From assembly GCA_027035985.1 (NCBI GenBank), contig JALVTI010000008.1:1-13810 (forward strand): 13,810 nt of DNA, given 5' to 3'. The notes beneath the pieces were generated by a model. That model did not search any database, was not told where the DNA came from, and worked only from the letters and a program-made list of their open reading frames with translations. Positions 1 to 6,983 of this stretch are shown piece after piece. This DNA is from Aquificales bacterium. Its GTDB lineage: Bacteria > Aquificota > Aquificia > Aquificales > QOAS01. The translations under genes were made by a program, and so were the position numbers. Each line of letters starts with the position of its first letter. The stretch's first letter is position 1.

Positions 1-12
1 TGCTCCATTCCC

Positions 13-37
13 CCCGACCGCTTTGAGGTCGGGTTTT
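13..37 (+). terminator. Intrinsic terminator of an upstream off-window gene
   Basis: A perfect 7-bp stem (CCCGACC at 13-19 with GGTCGGG at 27-33) and a 7-nt loop is followed directly by TTTT at 34-37. It has the form of a Rho-independent terminator read on the + strand, so it probably ends a gene left of the window. Read on the minus strand the hairpin is followed by a G-rich stretch with no T tract, so it is not a convincing intrinsic terminator for the yfdX-like gene that stops at 42. Confidence 0.7.
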
Positions 38-41
38 AAAA

Positions 42-929
42 TTACCTCGTGACGGTGCTCTCCTGTCTAATTTCTTTCATGCCCTCTTTAGCCTTTTGGA
101 ATTTTTCACCGATATTTGCCGCATGTTCGGTTATAGCTTTTTTAAGCTCTTCGAGCTTTTCAACAAGGGGTTTTATATCCTCTTCCGAACGGATATAACC
201 CAACGCAACGGCGAGTTTGAGGTCGTATTCGGCACGGCTTACCAACTGCTTAGCCATAGCGGGATTAACCTTGTAAACTTCCTGCGCTTTTTGGACTAGC
301 AATTGGGCTTCCAAAATAGGTTTGGGAACTATAACGGTTTCCACTTCAAGGGTTCCCAAAGCGCTTTGAATAGCCAAGAGGGCGGCATCGGTTTTTCCCT
401 CTTCCAACATCTTCACCGCCAAGTCTATAGCCTGTTTGTAAACGTCAAGAGGCATATATGTCGTTATCACATCGATTTCATCCCTAAGAAGTGCGAGCAA
501 AAATCGCGCATCGACGAAGTTGTTTTGGGCTACCAATACTTTTACCCGTTTGTTGTATTCCTGCGCTACTTGAAGGTCTGTTATTCCGTTAAATTCCATA
601 AATTGAACATCGACGGGGAGTTTTACCAATCCGTATTGATTTATCAACTTTTGGAGGAGCGCATCGACCCGTTTCAATACCACTAGAGCTTCGGAAGTTT
701 TGCCCTTTTGGAGAAAGAGCAAGGCCTGATTGGTTTCCTGAAGAGCTGTAGCTGCATCTTGGATAACCTTGGATAATTCCTCTTTTTTAAGCTTTCCTAT
801 AGCCTCGTTTAGGGTGCTCTGTCCGTTTTCCTTAACCGCGACCGCCTGCGAATTTTGGGCGAGGGCGTTGGGGGTGGCGAGTGCCACGCCCGCAATCAGT
901 CCGAGAGCCAACAAACCTTTTCTAACCAT
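42..929 (-). CDS. YfdX-family secreted protein
   Basis: A 295-residue protein. The start chosen is the ATG at 929-927, because it gives a textbook signal peptide: MVRK, a hydrophobic stretch (about residues 5-18), then an ALA cleavage motif before QN near residue 25. The reading frame extends to a GTG at 992, but that adds an unconvincing N-terminus and almost touches the divergent gene. The mature part is helical and rich in Ala, Leu, Lys and Glu. It contains the stretch around TTYMPLDVYKQAIDLA followed by a GKTDAA segment and a conserved VIVPKPILEAQ segment, which I recognise as the YfdX family pattern. The family is linked to envelope or acid/heat stress, but its biochemical role is not established. 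It is monocistronic and divergent from the glycosyltransferase. No Shine-Dalgarno sequence precedes the ATG. The family call is by eye. Confidence 0.8.
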   Translation of the reverse strand: MVRKGLLALGLIAGVALATPNALAQNSQAVAVKENGQSTLNEAIGKLKKEELSKVIQDAATALQETNQALLFLQKGKTSEALVVLKRVDALLQKLINQYGLVKLPVDVQFMEFNGITDLQVAQEYNKRVKVLVAQNNFVDARFLLALLRDEIDVITTYMPLDVYKQAIDLAVKMLEEGKTDAALLAIQSALGTLEVETVIVPKPILEAQLLVQKAQEVYKVNPAMAKQLVSRAEYDLKLAVALGYIRSEEDIKPLVEKLEELKKAITEHAANIGEKFQKAKEGMKEIRQESTVTR

Positions 930-946
930 AGATGGGAAAATTAGAA

Positions 947-966
947 CTTGACATTTCCCTGTCAAG
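947..966. promoter_or_regulatory. Inverted repeat in the yfdX / glycosyltransferase divergent region
   Basis: CTTGACA (947-953), a 6-nt spacer TTTCCC and TGTCAAG (960-966) form a perfect 7-bp inverted repeat. It is centred in the 65-bp space between the two divergent start codons. Each arm contains a TTGACA hexamer reading outwards, so it could be two overlapping -35 elements, an operator, or both. No well-spaced consensus -10 goes with either arm. On the minus strand TCTAAT at 945-940 lies only 14 nt beyond the hexamer, shorter than the usual 17. The repeat is seen; its function is inference. Confidence 0.4.
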
Positions 967-994
967 GGAGCGGGTCTTAAGATAAAACTCACCG

Positions 995-2329
995 ATGGGT
1001 CTTTTTAAAAAAAATTCCCCTTACGGGGAACTGCTCCTTTTAACCCTTTTGGGGTTTTACTTTTTCGTATTCGGAAACTGGTTTCTGGCAATAACCTCCC
1101 CTGACGAGGGAAAAAACGCCTATGCCGCCCTCCACATGCTCACCACCGGTAACTGGATAATTCCCTATTACAACTGCCATTACAGGTTTGAAAAACCTCC
1201 ACTACTCTACTGGTTTATGGCTCTCTCCTTTAAGATTTTTGGCGTTAATGAATTCGCCGCCCGCCTTCCCTCCGGCTTGGCGGCTCTCGGGACATCGATA
1301 ACAACCTATTTCCTCGTGAGGGATTTTTTAAGTAGGGAAAAAGCCTTTGTGGGCGCGTCCGTATTTCTCCTCTTGCTCCACACCTGGGTCGAGAGTAGGG
1401 CGGCGGTTCCCGAAATGGTTTTGGTCTTCTTCTCCACCCTCGGGGTCTATCTCCTTTTAAAGGAAAAACCCCTGTGGGGGTGGCTCTCTCTGGCTTTGGC
1501 GTTCCTCGCAAAGGGCCCCGTAGGTGTAATACTCCCCTTGGCTGTGGTCTTTATCTTCCGCCTCCTCAAAGGGGAGGGTTTCATTCCGACCCTCCGGTGG
1601 TTTCTAAAACTTTTTAACCCCTTGGGGGTTTTGCTCTTTATCCTCGTGGGGGGATTTTGGTATCTCCTCGTCCTCTACAAGGTCGGTTGGGAATTTTTCT
1701 ACAAGTTCTTTATCCTCGAAAACATCGCCCGCTTCACGGGAAAGCTCCACCGACACCTATACCCCTTTTGGTATTACATACCGGTGGTCTTGGTGGCATC
1801 GCTCATCTTCCTACCGGCTGTTCTCCTAAATTTCAAGAAGCTCTTTTCAAAAAGAATAGCCCCCTTCGGGGGATGGTTTCTCTTCGTGTTTCTCTTTTAC
1901 TCCGTTTCGAAAGGAAAGCTCCACCACTACATGCTCTTCGCCTACCCCGCGCTGGCGGGGATGCTTTCGAACATCCTCTCGATTAGGTATATAAGAAACG
2001 CCTACATAGCGGGGTTTTTGCTCCTTAGCCTCCTCTTGGGGTTTGCCTATTACTACAACACCGAGAGGTTTGTCCCCAAAGCAGTTTCTTACCTAAGAAA
2101 AGAAAATCCCAAACACCTCTACTTTTATGGGTTTGAGGATTCAGCGATAGTCTTCTACCTAAATAGGTGCATTCCGCAGATAAAGGACATTTCGAGGGCT
2201 CCAAATGGTAGCTATGTGATAACCTCCACGGGGGATTTGAAGGGAATAAAAGTCCCCTACGAGGTCTTGGTAAGGGGAAAAGAACTGAAAAGGGAAGAGG
2301 TGTTAATCCGTTTAAGGGGTAATGATTAG
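995..2329 (+). CDS. ArnT/PMT-like (GT39/GT83-type) membrane glycosyltransferase
   Basis: A 444-residue polytopic membrane protein of the dolichyl-phosphate-mannose mannosyltransferase / ArnT superfamily. These enzymes move a sugar from a polyprenyl-phosphate carrier to lipid A, protein or another envelope acceptor. After the first membrane segment (about 13-33) comes TSPDEGKNAYAA, whose Asp37-Glu38 fit the acidic catalytic pair of the first periplasmic loop. Then follow FEKPPLLYWF and NEFAARLPS, the typical ArnT-like loop signature, and FLAKGPVGVILP further on. About ten hydrophobic segments are visible, then a soluble C-terminal tail of about 80 residues. The protein is shorter than E. coli ArnT (about 550). 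Acceptor and sugar cannot be told. The ATG has no Shine-Dalgarno but an AT-rich GATAAA lies 8 nt upstream. The 3' end overlaps the convergent PDO gene by 18 bp. The coding sequence holds several perfect C4-6/G4-6 mini-hairpins (see findings). Confidence 0.85.
   Translation: MGLFKKNSPYGELLLLTLLGFYFFVFGNWFLAITSPDEGKNAYAALHMLTTGNWIIPYYNCHYRFEKPPLLYWFMALSFKIFGVNEFAARLPSGLAALGTSITTYFLVRDFLSREKAFVGASVFLLLLHTWVESRAAVPEMVLVFFSTLGVYLLLKEKPLWGWLSLALAFLAKGPVGVILPLAVVFIFRLLKGEGFIPTLRWFLKLFNPLGVLLFILVGGFWYLLVLYKVGWEFFYKFFILENIARFTGKLHRHLYPFWYYIPVVLVASLIFLPAVLLNFKKLFSKRIAPFGGWFLFVFLFYSVSKGKLHHYMLFAYPALAGMLSNILSIRYIRNAYIAGFLLLSLLLGFAYYYNTERFVPKAVSYLRKENPKHLYFYGFEDSAIVFYLNRCIPQIKDISRAPNGSYVITSTGDLKGIKVPYEVLVRGKELKREEVLIRLRGND
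1007..1030 (-). terminator. Minus-strand terminator-like hairpin inside the glycosyltransferase 5' end
   Basis: TTCCCC (1015-1020), TTAC and GGGGAA (1025-1030) form a perfect 6-bp stem with a 4-nt loop. Read on the minus strand it is followed at once by eight T residues (complement of A8 at 1007-1014). This is the shape of an intrinsic terminator facing the yfdX-like gene. It would stop antisense transcription across the glycosyltransferase before it entered the divergent promoter region. It lies within codons 5-12 of a coding gene, so it may be coincidental. Confidence 0.4.
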
Positions 2330-3052
2330 ACCGCTTCCGCCTGCCCCTTCCAAGCCTCCCTTTTCGAGCTTTTGGGAAGCCTGGATTAGGTAGCTCAAGA
2401 AGTATTCGGGCGGTTGGGCGCCTACAAACTCGACCACCGGCTCGTCGCTTCCCTGTTTGGTTATAACAATCTTGGGAACGCCGACGACCTGATACTTTTG
2501 GGAGAGGTCGGGATTCTCCTGAGCGTCGTAAACGTTTGCGACCACGTTGGGCGACAGAACGGCGAACTGGTATGCAGTAATAGCCGCTTGGGGACAGTAT
2601 CCACAAGAGGTGGTCACGAACACCCTAACGTCCAGGGGTTGGGTGATGTTGTTTACCATCTCCTTAACACGGTCGTCTACGGGAATTTCGTCGACCGATG
2701 TGAGGATAACACCGTTGATGAAAGTGGAAAACTCCAATCCGGCGGGCAGACCGATGTAGTGGATACCCCTGTCCTTTCCGTCCTTGTCCAGGATAACGAA
2801 TGCTGGAACCCTGTCGGGGTCTAAGCCGTATTGCTTAGCCTTCTCCTGCCCCTCGGGGTCGGCGGTGGAAACTATTTCTATTTGGAGCTTTTCGGGAACC
2901 GCTTCCTGAACCTCCTTGAGCAGCTGCTCGGCGTATTGACAAGTTTCGCAGTTAAAAGCCCTGGTAAAGAGAATCACCTTTACCGGATTTTTGACCTCTT
3001 TGTTGAAAATCTCCTTTATCTGGTTTTTCACTTCCTCGTTTAGCAATTGCAT
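2312..3052 (-). CDS. Protein disulfide oxidoreductase (PDO), two thioredoxin-fold units
   Basis: A 246-residue glutaredoxin-like PDO of the type found in hyperthermophilic archaea and Aquificales, where it makes, reduces or shuffles disulfides in cytosolic proteins. Two thioredoxin-fold halves are visible. The N-terminal unit (about 20-125) has an active site C35-E-T-C38 and a cis-Pro candidate in RVPAF (Pro83). The C-terminal unit (about 135-235) has C150-G-Y-C153 and a cis-Pro in GVPKI (Pro193). No signal peptide is seen, so it should be cytoplasmic. The start ATG (3052-3050) is supported by a GGAGG ribosome binding site at 3063-3059 with a 6-nt spacer. The 3' end carries a short Gly-rich tail and overlaps the end of the convergent glycosyltransferase. 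It is monocistronic; a palindrome lies at 3077-3096 in its leader or promoter. Confidence 0.93.
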   Translation of the reverse strand: MQLLNEEVKNQIKEIFNKEVKNPVKVILFTRAFNCETCQYAEQLLKEVQEAVPEKLQIEIVSTADPEGQEKAKQYGLDPDRVPAFVILDKDGKDRGIHYIGLPAGLEFSTFINGVILTSVDEIPVDDRVKEMVNNITQPLDVRVFVTTSCGYCPQAAITAYQFAVLSPNVVANVYDAQENPDLSQKYQVVGVPKIVITKQGSDEPVVEFVGAQPPEYFLSYLIQASQKLEKGGLEGAGGSGLIITP

Positions 3053-3076
3053 TCTTTTCCTCCCAAAGTTTTATAA

Positions 3077-3096
3077 GGGTTATAAAAATATAACCC
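3077..3096. promoter_or_regulatory. Inverted repeat upstream of the PDO gene
   Basis: GGGTTATA (3077-3084), AAAA and TATAACCC (3089-3096) form a perfect 8-bp inverted repeat with a 4-nt centre. It lies 14 bp beyond the PDO ribosome binding site, inside the 169-bp divergent space. The TTATAT/TATAAC hexamers within it could serve as a -10. The site is well placed for an operator or a 5' leader hairpin of the PDO mRNA, but no partner protein can be named. Confidence 0.35.
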
Positions 3097-3165
3097 CTCA
3101 GAGATATAAGGTATCGGATAAACCTTCAGTTGGTAATAAAGCCCCCAAAAGTATCAAATCGTTTT

Positions 3166-3194
3166 TTTTGAGATTCATCATTTTGTTTTATAAG
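3166..3194 (+). promoter_or_regulatory. Candidate promoter of the unknown 130-residue gene
   Basis: A -10-like TATAAG at 3189-3194 lies 17 nt after a weak -35-like TTTTGA at 3166-3171. The predicted start of transcription, about 3201, falls inside the perfect palindrome at 3196-3216. The -35 match is poor, so the call rests on the -10 and the layout. Confidence 0.4.
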
Positions 3195-3195
3195 A

Positions 3196-3216
3196 GGTTG
3201 CAAATAATTTGCAACC
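3196..3216. promoter_or_regulatory. Perfect 21-bp palindrome, operator-like
   Basis: GGTTGCAAAT (3196-3205), a single central A, and ATTTGCAACC (3207-3216) form a perfect palindrome with 10-bp arms. It starts one base after a TATAAG hexamer and ends five bases before the ATG at 3222, the classic place for a repressor operator. The core has the form TGCAA-N5-TTGCA, which resembles Fur-superfamily boxes (for example the nickel-responsive Nur box consensus). The resemblance is a guess; the palindrome itself is directly seen. Confidence 0.65.
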
Positions 3217-3221
3217 TAATA

Positions 3222-3614
3222 ATGTTTAAAGTTGCTAAAGTAGAAGTTTCCCCTTTGAAGGAAAAATTTGGAATACAGCATAGGATATATATAGAAGGTG
3301 ATACAAACACCTTAAAGGATACATTTAAAAAATTTGCATCCGCACAGAGTTTGAATATTGAGGGCAAATATCTCGAGATAAATTTTTCCCCCGAGAGGGA
3401 CTTTAAATTTGAATTTGACAAACCGCTCGAGGACTACTATACGGAGGAGATACACTCTGCTTGGAAGGATATGGTTGCATCCGCAATGGGAATGGAAGAA
3501 CCTTTTAGGTTTTACTCCTTCTATACCTTGGATGGCAAGCATTTGGGAACCGTAGGCTTTAAGCAGGATTGCGAAAATGCAATCCCTATTATATTGGTTT
3601 ATCAGCATTTTTAA
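3222..3614 (+). CDS. Unrecognised 130-residue protein
   Basis: I do not recognise this protein. The start is taken as ATG 3222. The frame stays open upstream to 2991, but that extension would run through the palindrome, the divergent intergenic space and the start of the PDO gene, and its Phe/Ile/Lys-rich translation looks non-coding. The 130 residues show no signal peptide and no membrane segment. The N-terminal half alternates short strands and a helix (TLKDTFKKFASAQ). A charged stretch (SPERDFKFEFDKPLEDYYTEEI) and a Met-containing helix (WKDMVASAMGMEEP) follow, and the end is strand-rich (IPIILVYQHF). There is one Cys (117) and one internal His near residue 107. It looks like a small cytosolic alpha/beta protein. 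The gene is more AT-rich than its neighbours, has no Shine-Dalgarno, and sits directly behind a perfect palindrome, so it is probably a single, tightly regulated gene. Confidence 0.7.
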   Translation: MFKVAKVEVSPLKEKFGIQHRIYIEGDTNTLKDTFKKFASAQSLNIEGKYLEINFSPERDFKFEFDKPLEDYYTEEIHSAWKDMVASAMGMEEPFRFYSFYTLDGKHLGTVGFKQDCENAIPIILVYQHF

Positions 3615-3638
3615 ATATTAAGGTTAAATGGTAAAATG

Positions 3639-3668
3639 TTAACAAAAGTGGATAATTGAGAATATATA
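3639..3668 (+). promoter_or_regulatory. Candidate promoter of the small HTH gene
   Basis: TTAACA (3639-3644, one mismatch to TTGACA) and TATATA (3663-3668) are separated by 18 nt. This would give an mRNA leader of roughly 65-70 nt before the ATG at 3742. The surrounding 127-bp gap is AT-rich and holds no gene and no convincing terminator for the preceding gene. Confidence 0.35.
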
Positions 3669-3724
3669 GCGACAAGCATAGTTTTCAAAGTGCAAGTGAA
3701 TAGATTTAACGATTGAAAAAAATA

Positions 3725-3735
3725 AAAGGAGGTGA
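3725..3735 (+). promoter_or_regulatory. Full-length Shine-Dalgarno of the HTH gene
   Basis: AAAGGAGGTGA is fully complementary to the standard 16S rRNA 3' end and sits 6 nt before ATG 3742. It fixes the start. It is by far the strongest ribosome binding site in the window, which suggests a highly translated product for so small a gene. Confidence 0.85.
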
Positions 3736-3741
3736 CAGGAG

Positions 3742-4002
3742 ATGGCTAGGAGAAGCCGTTTCCCCGGAAGGGCTGTTTTAGATTATCTGTATAACCAAAA
3801 ACGCTATTCTATGGAACTTATTGCCAAGATATTTGGCGTATCCCGTGAAGCCGTAAGGCTTTGGCTAAATCAGGCTGGTATCCCTACAAGGGACAGGATT
3901 TATGCGGTTAAGACGAGGGGTGCAAGGAAGAGAATTAATGTCCGCGAAATTAGAAAGCAGCTGAGAAAAATGTTCCCCGAAGTGGAAGCCTTACTTTCTT
4001 AA
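3742..4002 (+). CDS. Small basic helix-turn-helix DNA-binding protein
   Basis: An 86-residue protein. Residues about 22-46 (YSMELIAKIFGVSREAVRLWLNQAG) have the spacing of a helix-turn-helix: a first helix, a turn at FGVS, and a recognition helix REAVRLWLNQAG. This resembles the HTH of sigma-70 region 4 or simple repressors. The rest is strongly basic (MARRSRFPGR at the start, RGARKRINVREIRKQLRKMF near the end), consistent with DNA or RNA binding. It is too short to carry a ligand domain, so it may act as a dimeric repressor, a nucleoid-type protein or a partner of another factor. It lies between an unknown protein and ilvC, with 59 bp to ilvC, so co-transcription with ilvC is possible but not shown. 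No family name is assigned. Confidence 0.75.
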   Translation: MARRSRFPGRAVLDYLYNQKRYSMELIAKIFGVSREAVRLWLNQAGIPTRDRIYAVKTRGARKRINVREIRKQLRKMFPEVEALLS

Positions 4003-4049
4003 TCCTCTTATGGACTTTCTTTATTCCCCACTAATGGGAGCTTTCTTAA

Positions 4050-5991
<1,942 letters not shown>

Positions 5992-6096
5992 AGAGGTTTC
6001 TTTATAACCTTTTGCGGTTCCCGATAGGGTTAACAAAACGCCCGCGGTGGGTTAAAGAGTTTGATATTCCTCCAAAAGTGGGTTTGCGTAGGCTTT

Positions 6097-6138
6097 CCCC
6101 CAAAGGGGTTAAACTCATAACGCATTTTCCCGCAAGGG
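6097..6138 (+). promoter_or_regulatory. Two short GC hairpins in the fmt-sufC intergenic region
   Basis: The first is CCCC (6097-6100), CAAA and GGGG (6105-6108). The second is CCC (6129-6131), the tetraloop-like GCAA and GGG (6136-6138), extendable by U-G pairs. With a third at 6163-6174 they form a row of three similar mini-hairpins before sufC. Stems are short and individually weak, so their role is uncertain. Confidence 0.3.
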
Positions 6139-6157
6139 GGTAAGTTCAAAATTAACG

Positions 6158-6193
6158 GTTGTCCCCTAAAGGGGTATTTTTGTTTTAGACAAC
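6158..6193 (+). promoter_or_regulatory. Nested hairpin with U-rich tail in the sufC leader (attenuator-like)
   Basis: CCCC (6163-6166), TAAA and GGGG (6171-6174) are followed by a T-rich tract TATTTTTGTTTT (6175-6186), the form of a small intrinsic terminator. A second pair, GTTGTC (6158-6163) with GACAAC (6188-6193), encloses hairpin and tract. If the outer stem forms, the U tract lies within its loop, so the two helices could interact or compete. It sits 21 nt before the sufC start and could attenuate the suf genes or just block read-through. Function is inference. Confidence 0.35.
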
Positions 6194-6213
6194 GACTTTT
6201 GGAGGTTCGATAT

Positions 6214-6969
6214 ATGGGCGCACTTTTGGAGGTGAGAAACCTAAAATACCGCACTGAAGAGGGAAAGGAGATATTGAAAGGGGTAAACCTCGATGTGAAG
6301 GAGGGGGAGATACACGTTTTGCTGGGTCCCAACGGTGCAGGAAAGTCTACCTTGGCAAACCTGATAGCGGGTGCGGGCGGTTACGAGGAACCCACCGAAG
6401 GTGAGATTATTTTCGACGGTAAGGTTATAAACGGTAAACCGCTCTACGAGCGGGCGAAAATGGGTTTGACCATTGCATTTCAAGAACCAGCCCGCTTCGA
6501 AGGTATAACGGTGGAGGAATACCTCAAACTCTCGGCTAGGAACAACCCCGACGCCGACATAGAGGAGTGCCTTAGGAAGGTCGGGCTAGACCCCTGCCAC
6601 TACCTGCACCGCTTTGTAGACGACAGCCTCTCGGGCGGGGAGAGGAAGAGGATAGAGCTCGCATCCATAATGTGTATGAAACCGAAACTCGCCGTACTCG
6701 ACGAGATAGACAGCGGGATAGATTTCGTTTCCATAGACGAGATAGGAAACCTATTCAAGACGATGAGGGATGAGGGAACGACCCTTTTGGTTATAACCCA
6801 TCGCGAGAACATAGCGAACATAGCCGATAGGGCTTCACTCCTGTGCGACGGTCAGATTGTGGAAACCGGAGACCCCCGAAAGATTATTAAGAAATTTGAA
6901 AAGGAATGCCTCGTCTGCGAGGTTCAAAATCCCTCCCTCGTTAAGGAGGTAAAGGTTCAAAACAACTGA
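6214..6969 (+). CDS. sufC: SufC-type Fe-S cluster assembly ATPase
   Basis: A 251-residue ABC-type ATPase of the Fe-S cluster assembly scaffold. It works in the cytosol in complex with the SufB-like protein encoded next to it, where ATP hydrolysis drives the scaffold's conformational change. Visible motifs: Walker A GPNGAGKST (38-46), Q-loop Gln90, signature LSGGERKR (139-146), Walker B LAVLDEIDSGID (159-170) and H-loop His196 in ITHREN. DEIDSGID is the typical SufC form. The ATG at 6214 is chosen because a GGAGG (6201-6205) stands 8 nt upstream; a TTG at 6199 in the same frame would overlap it. The next gene begins 14 nt after the stop with its own ribosome binding site. No sufB plus sufD pair, sufS, sufU or sufE is adjacent. 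Confidence 0.95.
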   Translation: MGALLEVRNLKYRTEEGKEILKGVNLDVKEGEIHVLLGPNGAGKSTLANLIAGAGGYEEPTEGEIIFDGKVINGKPLYERAKMGLTIAFQEPARFEGITVEEYLKLSARNNPDADIEECLRKVGLDPCHYLHRFVDDSLSGGERKRIELASIMCMKPKLAVLDEIDSGIDFVSIDEIGNLFKTMRDEGTTLLVITHRENIANIADRASLLCDGQIVETGDPRKIIKKFEKECLVCEVQNPSLVKEVKVQNN

Positions 6970-6983
6970 AGGAGGTGGAAGTT

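Noticed and set aside
930..992. GTG-started extension of the YfdX-family protein
   Set aside because: It would bury the signal peptide 21 residues inside and occupy nearly all of the divergent regulatory region.
2025..2606. A 193-codon minus-strand open frame across the end of the glycosyltransferase and PDO genes
   Set aside because: Arg/Pro/Gly-rich translation without recognisable domains, overlapping two well-supported genes in other frames; a frame shadow.
2991..3221. In-frame N-terminal extension of the 130-residue protein
   Set aside because: It would run through the palindrome, divergent promoter region and the 5' end of the PDO gene, and its Phe/Ile/Lys-rich translation looks non-coding.
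5992..6036. TTG-started extension of Fmt
   Set aside because: The 15 extra residues are not part of the Fmt family N-terminus, which begins at [14 protein letters not shown].
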